Positions 1-7,200 of a stretch of 26,226 bases of DNA are shown piece after piece. Within the stretch, counting starts at the first letter, position 1, and every line of letters starts with the position of its first letter. The translations under genes were made by a program, and so were the position numbers. Origin of the DNA: JAPHTQ01 sp046484535 (lineage in GTDB: Bacteria; Pseudomonadota; Gammaproteobacteria; Thiohalomonadales; Thiohalomonadaceae); the NCBI GenBank assembly GCA_046484535.1, contig JAWOIT010000017.1, positions 1 to 26,226 on the forward strand, in the 5' to 3' direction. The notes beneath the pieces are model-generated. The model did not search any database and was not told the DNA's origin. It saw only the letters and a program-made list of their open reading frames with translations.

Positions 1-297
1 CTTGCGACTTATGGGGCCGAGATTGGAGGTCCCCTCGGTCAGCGCCGGCGGCGCCGTGGAGGAACCGGCGGCCTGGATTTGGATGTTCACGTTGGGATAG
101 AGGCGTTTGAACTCCTCGGCCCAGAGAGTCATCAGATTGGCCAGGGTGTCCGAGCCGACGCTGGAGATATTGCCGGAGACACCGCTGGCGCGGGCGTACT
201 CGGGCAGGTTCGGGTCGACCTTGGGTCCCGCATAGGCCTGACCGGCCATCAGTGAGATGCCGAGCACGCCGGCAAGAATAGTCTTAACTTGTTTCAT
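1..297 (-). CDS. pstS: Phosphate ABC transporter substrate-binding protein PstS (5' part, runs off window)
   Basis: The high-affinity periplasmic phosphate receptor of the PstSCAB importer; only the first 99 residues lie in the window. The start ATG (295-297) follows a clear AGGAG about 9 bases upstream. Residues 1-23 form a signal peptide ending in QAYA before G-P-K. The mature start contains SGNISSVGSDTLANLM and later IQAAGSSTAPPALTEG, the phosphate-binding loops typical of the long gammaproteobacterial PstS form. It is transcribed away from phoBR behind an array of PhoB half-sites at 352-392, so strong induction by phosphate starvation is expected. pstC, pstA and pstB would be expected further left, outside the window. 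Identity is seen directly; regulation is inferred from the boxes. Confidence 0.93.
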   Translation of the reverse strand, partial: MKQVKTILAGVLGISLMAGQAYAGPKVDPNLPEYARASGVSGNISSVGSDTLANLMTLWAEEFKRLYPNVNIQIQAAGSSTAPPALTEGTSNLGPISRK

Positions 298-351
298 CGA
301 GTAGCACTCCTGGTTTTTCACATCATCGATGGTGATACTATGCAAAAGAAA

Positions 352-392
352 GATGACAGATTGATGAATCGCTGGTGAAGTTTAGATGACAG
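352..392 (-). promoter_or_regulatory. Tandem Pho box (four PhoB half-sites) upstream of pstS
   Basis: On the minus strand four copies of an 8-mer related to CTGTCATC begin exactly 11 bases apart: CTGTCATC (385-392), ACTTCACC (374-381), GATTCATC (363-370) and CTGTCATC (352-359). A Pho box is two 7-base half-sites with 11-base periodicity, so this reads as two boxes head to tail, about 55-95 bases before the pstS start. The position and orientation fit activation of pstS by PhoB, which is encoded nearby. Confidence 0.82.
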
Positions 393-437
393 GGCAAAAA
401 ACGCTACCCGGTCTAATGTCCGCCGGTTAAGTGCGTT

Positions 438-515
438 ATCATTGCGAGGAGCCTAGGCGACGAAACAATCTGACTCGGTTATGCAACAAGATTGCTTCGC
501 GCCGCTCGCAATGAC
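438..515. repeat. Palindromic intergenic repeat (CATTGCGAGG...CTCGCAATG type)
   Basis: Left arm ATCATTGCGAGG...CGAAACAATCT (438-471) and right arm AGATTGCTTCGCG...CTCGCAATGAC (489-515) are imperfect reverse complements around a short spacer. The arms closely resemble a palindromic repeat family that I recall from many unrelated bacterial genomes. It sits between the 3' end of phoR and the pstS promoter and could act as a transcript hairpin ending phoR messages. Confidence 0.7.
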
Positions 516-563
516 AGCTTTCTTTATGGCGAGTCCTTCGCTTAACTGACCGACATCAGGCCC

Positions 564-1868
564 TCAGGCTACCTTTTCATCCACTACCAGTCGGGTTGGG
601 AAGTCAATCGTGAAGGTACTTCCCCTGTTAAGGACGCTGCTGATACGCAGGGTGCCGTCATGCCGATTCACTACATGCTTGACGATGGCCAGCCCCAGAC
701 CGGTGCCGCCGGACTCCCGTGAGCGCCCTACGTCCACCCGGTAAAACCGCTCGGTCAGGCGCGGAATGTGTTCCGGTGCAATCCCCACGCCGGTGTCCTC
801 CACCTCAAAATGGGCGCCCTTCTCATCCCGGTACCAGCGGACATGGATTTCTTCGCCTTCCGGTGAGTAACGGATCGCATTGGTAATGAGGTTGCCAAAG
901 GCACTGTAGAGCTCCTTTTCCGCACCGTAGATACGCAGCTGCTCATCGAAATCGAAACTCACCGACTGCTGTTTTTGCTCTGCCAGATACCCTGCCCCCT
1001 CCTTAAGCAGTAACAGCATCGCGCCCACCGCTATGCTCTGATGGGGTGGACCGCTGCGCTCACTCTCCAACCTCGCCAGCAGCAGCAGGTCTTCCACGAT
1101 ATGCTGCATACGCGAGGTCTGCTGTTGCATCAGCTCCAGTGAGCGCGCCACATGGGGCTCAAAAGCGTCCGCCTCCTCCTCCAGATTCTCCAGAAAACCG
1201 CTGACCACGGTCAGGGGGGTGCGCAGTTCATGCGAGACATTGGCGACGAAGTCCCGGCGCATCTGCTCCAGGCGCTGCTGCTGGCTGACATCCCGGGCGA
1301 TCAGCAGGCGCTGCTCCTTGCCGTAGGGGATGATGCGCACATTGAGCGTCAGGTTCTCATCCACCGGGGAGAGGATTCGCACCGGCTCGTTCTCCACGCC
1401 CATGGAAAGAAAGCGGTTGAACTCGGGATGGCGGATAAGATTGATAATGCGTTGGCCGACATCCTTACCCGGCTGCAGCCCAAGCAGGGTTTGAGCCGCC
1501 CCGTTAAACCATTCAATCGCCCCTTCGGCATCCAGGATCACTGTGGCATCGGGCATTGCCCCGGTCGCCTCCTGGAACCGCTTGATAAGCCCTGTCAGGC
1601 GGCGTTTGCGTCGACGGTTGCGCAACTGCAGACGGTAGAGCAGATGGAAAACCTCGCCCCAGAGGCCGCCGGCCTCCGGCGGGTGAAACCGGTGGCCGTC
1701 GTTAAGCCACACATATAGCCGGTGCAGATTATATAGATGCCATATCAGATACAGGGCCAGAGCCACAAACACAAAAGCGCCGGGATAGCCGAAGGAAATG
1801 CCCGCCAAGACGGCGATTGCCGCCAGCAAAATAAGGCGCCGCAACTCCGCTGACCAGGGATTGAACAA
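564..1868 (-). CDS. phoR: Phosphate regulon sensor histidine kinase PhoR
   Basis: An inner-membrane sensor kinase that phosphorylates or dephosphorylates PhoB according to PstSCAB status. The protein is 434 residues, the usual PhoR length. Residues 11-46 are hydrophobic (two closely spaced membrane segments with no large periplasmic loop, as in PhoR), followed by a basic linker, a PAS domain at about 100-195, the HisKA segment VSHELRTPLT with the phosphorylated His213, an N-box (FGNLITNAIRYSP, 325-337), a G1 box DTGVGI (358-363) and a G2 box GGTGLGLA. The start is TTG at 1866-1868, supported by AAGGAT eight bases upstream and by family alignment. phoB ends only 17 bases before it, so the pair is a phoB-phoR operon read leftward. 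Confidence 0.96.
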   Translation of the reverse strand: MFNPWSAELRRLILLAAIAVLAGISFGYPGAFVFVALALYLIWHLYNLHRLYVWLNDGHRFHPPEAGGLWGEVFHLLYRLQLRNRRRKRRLTGLIKRFQEATGAMPDATVILDAEGAIEWFNGAAQTLLGLQPGKDVGQRIINLIRHPEFNRFLSMGVENEPVRILSPVDENLTLNVRIIPYGKEQRLLIARDVSQQQRLEQMRRDFVANVSHELRTPLTVVSGFLENLEEEADAFEPHVARSLELMQQQTSRMQHIVEDLLLLARLESERSGPPHQSIAVGAMLLLLKEGAGYLAEQKQQSVSFDFDEQLRIYGAEKELYSAFGNLITNAIRYSPEGEEIHVRWYRDEKGAHFEVEDTGVGIAPEHIPRLTERFYRVDVGRSRESGGTGLGLAIVKHVVNRHDGTLRISSVLNRGSTFTIDFPTRLVVDEKVA

Positions 1869-1885
1869 CCGTCTATCCTTTTGCC

Positions 1886-2581
1886 TTAGACCCGGGAGGA
1901 AAAACGGTAGCCGGCGCCACGCACGGTCTGGATATAGCGATCATAACCCTCATCGGCCAGGGCCTTGCGCAGGCGTCGAATATGCACATCCACGGTCCGC
2001 TCCTCGACAAAACTGCCGCGGCTCCAGACCATATCCAGCAATTGTGAGCGACTATAGACCCGCTCGGGATGGGACATAAAAAACTGCAACAGACGAAACT
2101 CCGTAGGCCCCATGTCCAGGCCCTTGCCTTCGATAGTGATGCGGTGGCTATGGGTATCCAGTCGCAGACCGTCCACCTCGATCACTCCCTCATCCAGTTC
2201 CGGGCCGGCGCGACGCAACACCGCCTTGATGCGGGCGATCAGCTCACGAGGCGAAAACGGCTTGATGACGTAGTCGTCCGCCCCGCTCTCCAGGCCACGG
2301 ATCCGATCATCCTCCTCCGAGCGTGCGGTCAGCATGATGATCGGCACCTCCCGTGTATAGTCATCACGGCGAAAGCGCCGGGCCAGATCCACGCCACTGC
2401 TTCCCGGCAGCATCCAATCCAGCAAAATCATATCCGGCAGATTGTCGCTGACGATGCGTTCGGCTTGTAAGGCATCCTCCGCTTCCTCAACCTCGAAACC
2501 GGCACGTTTGAGGGCCATGGCTGTCATCTCGCGAATCGCCGCCTCGTCTTCGACCAGTAATATCGTCTTGCCACTCATCAT
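1886..2581 (-). CDS. phoB: Phosphate regulon response regulator PhoB
   Basis: An OmpR/PhoB-family transcription activator that binds Pho boxes after phosphorylation by PhoR. The receiver domain covers residues 1-120, with the acidic pair E11/D12, phospho-acceptor Asp55 in ILLDWMLPG and the conserved Lys107 in VIKPFSPRE. A winged-helix effector domain follows (about 130-231), ending YIQTVRGAGYRFS. At 231 residues it matches the family length. Two adjacent ATG codons (2581 and 2578) could start it; no strong Shine-Dalgarno sequence separates them, although GGGTGAT lies just upstream. It is the first gene of the phoBR operon and probably activates its own promoter through the site at 2624-2649. 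Confidence 0.96.
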   Translation of the reverse strand: MMSGKTILLVEDEAAIREMTAMALKRAGFEVEEAEDALQAERIVSDNLPDMILLDWMLPGSSGVDLARRFRRDDYTREVPIIMLTARSEEDDRIRGLESGADDYVIKPFSPRELIARIKAVLRRAGPELDEGVIEVDGLRLDTHSHRITIEGKGLDMGPTEFRLLQFFMSHPERVYSRSQLLDMVWSRGSFVEERTVDVHIRRLRKALADEGYDRYIQTVRGAGYRFSSRV

Positions 2582-2623
2582 TCGATCACCCGTTTTTACA
2601 CGGCACCATTAGAGACAATAAAT

Positions 2624-2649
2624 ATTACATGCGTATGACAACGTGACAG
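2624..2649 (-). promoter_or_regulatory. Probable Pho box upstream of phoB
   Basis: Read on the minus strand, TTGTCAT (2635-2641) and ATGTAAT (2624-2630) are 11 bases apart start to start, with a further CTGTCAC at 2643-2649 just upstream in a different phase. The 7+4+7 layout fits PhoB autoregulation of phoBR. The second half-site is degenerate, so the call is moderate. Confidence 0.5.
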
Positions 2650-2672
2650 CCGGATGATCCTTTTGTTACGTC

Positions 2673-2788
2673 GTAGGAGCGGCTTCCAGCCGCGATAATG
2701 CGGTGTCTTTCCAATCGCGGCAGCACCGTTCCTGCGCATCCTGCGCTCACGGTATTTGTCCATCCATGGACATCGATGCCGCTCCTAC
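2673..2788. repeat. MITE/REP-like element, copy A (inverted relative to copy B)
   Basis: The element is bounded by perfect 11-base terminal inverted repeats, GTAGGAGCGGC at the left and GCCGCTCCTAC at the right. Its interior matches the reverse complement of the element at 6250-6359 almost base for base, except for a short variable spacer near 2696-2712. It contains a REP-type hairpin (GCGGCTTCCAGCCGC). It ends 2 bases beyond the ilvD stop codon, so it forms the 3' end of ilvD transcripts and separates ilvD from the phoB promoter. No open frame in it looks genuine. Confidence 0.85.
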
Positions 2789-2790
2789 AT

Positions 2791-4644
2791 TTACTTTTCC
2801 AGCTGGCTCACATCCCTCACCGCCCCGCGGGAGGCGGAGGTGGTCATCGCCGCATAGGCCTTTAGCGCATTGGAGACCCGACGTCGGCGCGGCGCCGCCG
2901 GTTTCCAGGCATCGGGGCCCTTAAGTTCCATGGTGGCCCGGCGCTCGGCCAGCTCATCATCGCTGAGCGCCACACGGATGGTGCGCCCGGGGATGTCGAT
3001 CTCGATGGTATCGCCCTCCTCGACCAGGCCGATGGCACCGCCTTCGGCCGCCTCGGGGGAGGCATGACCGATGGAGAGACCGGAGGTGCCGCCGGAGAAG
3101 CGGCCGTCGGTCAGCAGTGCGCAGTCCTTGCCCAGCCCCTTGGACTTGAGATAAGAAGTCGGATAAAGCATCTCCTGCATACCCGGCCCGCCGCGCGGTC
3201 CCTCGTAGCGGATGATGACAACATCGCCCTTGTTGATCCGGTCACCCAGGATCGCCTCGACCGCGGCATCCTGGCTCTCGAAGATGCGGGCAGGTCCTGA
3301 GAATTGGAGGATCGACTCATCCACTCCGGCGGTTTTGACCACGCAGCCCTCCTCGGCAATATTGCCGTAGAGCACCGCCAGGCCGCCCTCTTTGGAGAAG
3401 GCATGGTCGATGTCGCGGATACAGCCGCCTTCCCGGTCCATATCCAGATCCGGGTAGCGTTTGTTCTGGCTGAAGGCGACCTGAGTCGGCACGCCGCCGG
3501 GGGCGGCGCGGAAGAAGTCCTTGTGTTTTTGATCGTCGGTGCGGGTCACATCCCACTGGTCGATCGCCTCGCCCATGCTGGGCGAGTGCACCGTGCCCAC
3601 ATCGGTGTGCAGCAGACCGGCCCGCTCCAACTGGCCGAGAATGCCGATCACCCCGCCGGCGCGGTGCACATCCTCCATGTGATACTCCTGAGTGGAGGGG
3701 GCCACCTTGCACAGATGCGGCACCTTGCGTGAGAGGCGGTCGATATCGGCCATGGTGAAGTCCACCTCCCCTTCCTGGGCCGCGGCCAGCAGGTGCAAAA
3801 TGGTGTTGGTGGAACCGCCCATGGCGATATCCAGGCTCATGGCGTTCTCAAAGGCCGCCTTGGTGGCGATGGCGCGCGGCAGCACCGAGGCGTCATCCTG
3901 CTCGTAATAGCGTTTGGCCAAAGCCACACTGGTGCGCCCGGCTTCAAGGAACAGCTGCTCACGATCGGCATGGGTGGCGACCAGCGAGCCGTTGCCCGGC
4001 AGGGAGAGGCCCAGCGCCTCGGTCAGGCAGTTCATCGAATTGGCGGTGAACATGCCGGAGCAGGAGCCGCAGGTGGGACAGGCGGAACGCTCCATGATGG
4101 CCACATCCTCATCCGACTCATTGGGATCGGCCGCCGCGACCATGGCGTCGACCAGGTCCAGATGGACCTCCTTATCGTGGATCACCGCCTTGCCCGCCTC
4201 CATCGGCCCGCCGGAGACGAACACCGTGGGGATATTCAGGCGCAGGGCGGCATTCAGCATACCGGGGGTGATCTTGTCGCAGTTGGAGATACAGACCAGC
4301 GCATCAGCACAGTGGGCATTGACCATATACTCGACCGAGTCGGCGATGATCTCCCGCGAGGGTAGCGAGTAGAGCATGCCGTCGTGACCCATGGCGATAC
4401 CGTCATCGATGGCGATGGTGTCGAACTCCTTGGCCACGCCGCCGGCCTTTTCGATCTCGCGCGCCACCAGCTGCCCCATGTCCTTGAGGTGGACATGACC
4501 GGGGACGAACTGGGTAAAGGAGTTGGCCACGGCGATAATCGGCTTGTTGAAGTCCTCATCCTTCATCCCTGTGGCGCGCCACAGGGAACGGGCGCCGGCC
4601 ATATTGCGGCCGTGGGTGGAGGTTCTGGAACGGTACTCGGGCAT
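2791..4644 (-). CDS. ilvD: Dihydroxy-acid dehydratase IlvD
   Basis: A cytoplasmic Fe-S and Mg-dependent enzyme that converts 2,3-dihydroxy-isovalerate (and the methylvalerate analogue) to the 2-oxo acids in valine, isoleucine and CoA-precursor synthesis. The 617-residue length equals the long IlvD form found in enterics. The cluster and active-site cysteines are visible as CISNCDKITPGM (Cys118, Cys122) and ACPTCGSCSGMF (Cys189, Cys192, Cys195); the metal-binding Lys124 is in place. Start ATG 4642-4644 is preceded by GAGAG. The C-terminal part (DGRFSGGTSGLSIGHASPEA) is intact. It stands alone on the minus strand, with no other ilv gene nearby, and lies between the two inverted repeat copies together with the PstS-OmpA gene. 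Confidence 0.97.
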   Translation of the reverse strand: MPEYRSRTSTHGRNMAGARSLWRATGMKDEDFNKPIIAVANSFTQFVPGHVHLKDMGQLVAREIEKAGGVAKEFDTIAIDDGIAMGHDGMLYSLPSREIIADSVEYMVNAHCADALVCISNCDKITPGMLNAALRLNIPTVFVSGGPMEAGKAVIHDKEVHLDLVDAMVAAADPNESDEDVAIMERSACPTCGSCSGMFTANSMNCLTEALGLSLPGNGSLVATHADREQLFLEAGRTSVALAKRYYEQDDASVLPRAIATKAAFENAMSLDIAMGGSTNTILHLLAAAQEGEVDFTMADIDRLSRKVPHLCKVAPSTQEYHMEDVHRAGGVIGILGQLERAGLLHTDVGTVHSPSMGEAIDQWDVTRTDDQKHKDFFRAAPGGVPTQVAFSQNKRYPDLDMDREGGCIRDIDHAFSKEGGLAVLYGNIAEEGCVVKTAGVDESILQFSGPARIFESQDAAVEAILGDRINKGDVVIIRYEGPRGGPGMQEMLYPTSYLKSKGLGKDCALLTDGRFSGGTSGLSIGHASPEAAEGGAIGLVEEGDTIEIDIPGRTIRVALSDDELAERRATMELKGPDAWKPAAPRRRRVSNALKAYAAMTTSASRGAVRDVSQLEK

Positions 4645-4711
4645 GGTTTCTCTCTCTGTAAACTACCGGTATCCGCTTAGTCTACACCCCGATCGCAACA
4701 CAGGAAAATGT

Positions 4712-4741
4712 ACCGGCGCAATTCCCTTTTATTTCGCCGGT
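4712..4741 (-). terminator. Hairpin after the PstS-OmpA gene
   Basis: ACCGGCG (4712-4718) and CGCCGGT (4735-4741) form a perfect 7-bp stem around a 16-base AT-rich loop. On the minus strand the hairpin lies just beyond the PstS-OmpA stop codon and is followed by ACATTTTCC, a weak T tract. A factor-independent terminator separating this gene from ilvD is plausible but not strong. Confidence 0.5.
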
Positions 4742-4754
4742 TTAATAAGACGGG

Positions 4755-6071
4755 TTAACGCAACCAGACCTCCACCCGGCGGTTCTTGGCCCGTCCGCTA
4801 TTTGTCTCATTGGAGGCCACCGGCACCGCATCGCCGTAACCGCGAACCTTGTGCGGACTCAGCCCCTCTTTGATCAACAGATCGGCGATGACATCCGCAC
4901 GCCCCGTAGACAGCAGCAGGGTGACATACGGCATGGTCTCGTTACTGTCCGCAAAACCGAACAACATCAGTTCACGTTTGCGGTTCTCAGGCAGTTCAAG
5001 GTACTGCTTGAGGCGCTCCACATCCCGGTGAGCCTTGTTGTCGAGATTGATGGTGCCGGGCTGAAAACGAAAGTTGAGCGAAAGCCGCTCTGCCCCCTCG
5101 GTCAATGCGCGATACTCCTCCGGCGCGCTCTTATCATGCTCCACCTCATCGGCGATGACATTTTGCGAGACGAAACCGACCTCATTGACAACCTCTTGGC
5201 CCGCCTGAGAGACGGCAAACTGAATAAAGTCTGTCGCTGCCGGTGTCGCGGTCGCCTCAGGGAGATAGAGAAAGAGACGGCGGGCCAACACATAATCCTC
5301 AGTCGCCACGGTAAAGGCGGTGGGGGCAACACTTCTCGCCTCGCCGTCGGCCACCGAGAGTGCCTTGCTCTGATTCACATAGGGCAGGCCGACAAAACCG
5401 ATGCCGTTGGGATCCTGCGAGACCGCATCGGAAAGATTGGCATTGGACTCGAAGCGCCTGGCACCATTGACCAACGGATGGCGCTTGCCGAGCACCAGAT
5501 GCTTGAAGGTGTCGTAGGTGCCGGATTTATCGTCGCGGGCATAGACGTGGATCGGTGCGCTATCCAGACCGAACTCGCTCCAATCGGTCACCTCACCGGA
5601 GAAGATGCGCCTCAGTTGATCCTTGTAGAGCTGCTGCAGGGGGTTATTCGGATGGACGATAACAGCGATCCCGTCAAGACCCACAACGAACTCGCTGTCA
5701 TACGAGTTCATTTTGCCAAAGCGTGACAGCATGGCCACCTCCTTGGTCTTAATAGGACGTGAGGCCATGCCGATATCGGCCTCGCCCCGGTTGATGGCCT
5801 TGAACGAGGTGCTGGAACCGTGTGCCTTGATGGTCACCGCCACCCGCTTGCCTGCCGGCGAGACGGCATTGATTACCATCTCCTGCGGGGCCGAGGTGGA
5901 CTGGCGGATGGACGAATAGCCCTTTTCGTCCAGCCATGCCTTCACCAGTTCCGGTGCCAGCTCTGCACCGATGGTGTTGGAGCCATGGAGTCTGAGCTGG
6001 GGAATATCCGCCGCCCACGCAGGCGTATGCAGTGGAAGACAGCACAGTGCTGCAATGAGCAAACGTAACAT
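4755..6071 (-). CDS. Secreted PstS-like phosphate-binding domain fused to an OmpA-like peptidoglycan-binding domain
   Basis: The protein has 438 residues. A signal peptide (1-20, ending PAWA) is followed by a type 2 periplasmic binding domain of the PstS-like kind (about 24-310) with loops HGSNTIG (29-35), HGSSTSFKAI (84-93) and RDDKSGTYDTF (179-189), where PstS proteins hold phosphate. An OmpA-C domain follows (about 330-438), with LSTGRADVIADLL and the C-terminal GRAKNRRVEVWL that grips diaminopimelate in peptidoglycan. The architecture implies an anion-binding protein tethered to the cell wall. Start ATG 6069-6071 has AGGGG eight bases upstream. A Pho-box-like site lies 60-80 bases before it. 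It is monocistronic, with ilvD downstream beyond a hairpin. Phosphate as ligand is inferred from the family; other oxyanions are possible. Confidence 0.87.
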   Translation of the reverse strand: MLRLLIAALCCLPLHTPAWAADIPQLRLHGSNTIGAELAPELVKAWLDEKGYSSIRQSTSAPQEMVINAVSPAGKRVAVTIKAHGSSTSFKAINRGEADIGMASRPIKTKEVAMLSRFGKMNSYDSEFVVGLDGIAVIVHPNNPLQQLYKDQLRRIFSGEVTDWSEFGLDSAPIHVYARDDKSGTYDTFKHLVLGKRHPLVNGARRFESNANLSDAVSQDPNGIGFVGLPYVNQSKALSVADGEARSVAPTAFTVATEDYVLARRLFLYLPEATATPAATDFIQFAVSQAGQEVVNEVGFVSQNVIADEVEHDKSAPEEYRALTEGAERLSLNFRFQPGTINLDNKAHRDVERLKQYLELPENRKRELMLFGFADSNETMPYVTLLLSTGRADVIADLLIKEGLSPHKVRGYGDAVPVASNETNSGRAKNRRVEVWLR

Positions 6072-6132
6072 TTCTATCCCCTTTATTCTTCTCTTTCTTC
6101 TGAAATCAGGACGGGGATCTTAGGGGGAGATT

Positions 6133-6150
6133 ATGAAGATAACGTTACAG
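6133..6150 (-). promoter_or_regulatory. Pho-box-like site before the PstS-OmpA gene
   Basis: On the minus strand CTGTAAC (6144-6150) and TCTTCAT (6133-6139) begin 11 bases apart, the spacing of a single Pho box. The first half-site matches six of seven consensus bases, the second only four. Its position, about 60-80 bases upstream of the start codon, and the nature of the gene support PhoB control. Confidence 0.45.
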
Positions 6151-6249
6151 GTGGCTGAGAACTCCACTTGCCTTGAGCATGAACAAGCGTACAAATGCAA
6201 AAAAGGGTCGATAACGATAATGCCGATCAATTACGTATTACGCTCGTCG

Positions 6250-6359
6250 GTAGGAGCGGCATCGATGTCCAAGGACGGACAAATACCGTGAGCGCAGGAT
6301 GCGCAGGAACGGTGCTGCCGCGAATGGATTCGAAAATCGCGGCTGGAAGCCGCTCCTAC
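6250..6359. repeat. MITE/REP-like element, copy B (inverted relative to copy A)
   Basis: The reverse complement of the element at 2673-2788: same terminal 11-mers (GTAGGAGCGGC / GCCGCTCCTAC), same internal CGGCAGCACCGTTCCTGCGC stretch, and a different short spacer. It lies in the divergent gap between the PstS-OmpA gene and tetR. CGTCG-like sequences occur near both ends (before 6250 and after 6360), which could be a decayed target duplication, but the alignment is not exact. Confidence 0.85.
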
Positions 6360-6479
6360 ACGTCGCTCACCCTTTAGAGGATTTGCTCTCTCCACACTCA
6401 GCGCTTTGCCCTTTGGAACCACGCCGATTCTGACGTTTTTATCACAGTTTTGTGACACACGGTGACTGCCTGCAGAGGG

Positions 6480-6508
6480 TTGACACGCTGAGACATTAAA
6501 CCGACAAT
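6480..6508 (+). promoter_or_regulatory. Predicted sigma-70 promoter of the tetR-RND operon
   Basis: TTGACA (6480-6485) and GACAAT (6503-6508) are separated by 17 bases. The -35 is a perfect match and the -10 matches four of six positions. The predicted start site near 6515 falls inside the inverted repeat at 6511-6535, the usual arrangement for an autorepressed TetR gene. Confidence 0.5.
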
Positions 6509-6510
6509 TC

Positions 6511-6535
6511 AACCAAAGAGTTAAACCGTTTGGTT
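6511..6535. promoter_or_regulatory. Candidate TetR operator
   Basis: AACCAAA (6511-6517) and TTTGGTT (6529-6535) form a perfect inverted repeat with an 11-base spacer, so the half-sites are 18 bases apart centre to centre. It overlaps the predicted transcription start and lies about 35 bases before the tetR start codon. An extra AGTTAAACC sits in the spacer, so a longer or double site is possible. Confidence 0.5.
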
Positions 6536-6567
6536 AAATCAATCATGGGCAATCCCTGAGACCCCTA

Positions 6568-7179
6568 ATGGAAAGCACCGCCGATACGATTCTCGAAAAC
6601 ACTGCCTTGATATTTGCCGAAAAGGGCTACGATGGCGCGCGTGTGGATGAGCTGGCGCGTGCCGCCGGGGTCAACAAGGCGACCCTCTACTACCAGATCG
6701 GCGACAAAGAGGCGCTCTACCATGCCGTCATCGAGCGGGTATTTCGCCACGCCGCAGACCGGGTGGAAGCCGCAATCACGGCCGGCGCTGATTGCGAGGA
6801 GCAGGTCCGGGGCTTTGTGGAGGTCTTTGCCCGCACCGCCGGGGATATCAGTTACGCCGCGCCGATTCTGCTTCGGGAGGTCGCCTCCGGCGGCCGCAAT
6901 CTTCCCCAGTGCGCCATCGACCAGATGGGACGCATTCTCGGTGCATTGGACGCCATTCTTGAACGCGGTGAACGCCAGGGGCGGTTCCGCAAGGTCAACA
7001 GCTTTATGGTCCATATGATGGTGATCGGCAGCCTGACCTTCTATGCCGCCAATGAGCCGATTCGCCGGCGTAATGCCGAGCACAACCCCGACATATACAA
7101 ACCTGAACAGTTTATCAGTAACGCGGAAGCCGGGGCGCAGATCGCCGAGCTGGTCTTGACCGCCATACGCCGCACCTGA
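6568..7179 (+). CDS. TetR/AcrR-family transcriptional repressor
   Basis: A 203-residue one-component regulator. The N-terminal DNA-binding domain (about 5-50) shows the typical series ENTALIFAEKGYDGARVDELARAAG and the recognition helix VNKATLYYQIGDKEALY. The remainder is the variable ligand-binding, dimerising helical domain, with a C-terminal segment like those of TetR_C_7/AcrR regulators (DQMGRILGALDAIL...). The start ATG is chosen because it directly precedes the conserved helix 1; the Shine-Dalgarno (CTGAG) is poor. The RND permease starts 21 bases downstream on the same strand, so it probably represses its own operon until a substrate of the exporter binds. The ligand cannot be predicted. 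Confidence in the family is high. Confidence 0.93.
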   Translation: MESTADTILENTALIFAEKGYDGARVDELARAAGVNKATLYYQIGDKEALYHAVIERVFRHAADRVEAAITAGADCEEQVRGFVEVFARTAGDISYAAPILLREVASGGRNLPQCAIDQMGRILGALDAILERGERQGRFRKVNSFMVHMMVIGSLTFYAANEPIRRRNAEHNPDIYKPEQFISNAEAGAQIAELVLTAIRRT

Positions 7180-7200
7180 ATTTCACTATAAGGAAAAAAA

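Noticed and set aside
2703..2924. Open frame sharing the peptide SRQHRSCASCAHGICPS with one at 6231-6512
   Set aside because: The shared peptide is only the translation of the two inverted repeat copies, not a gene family.
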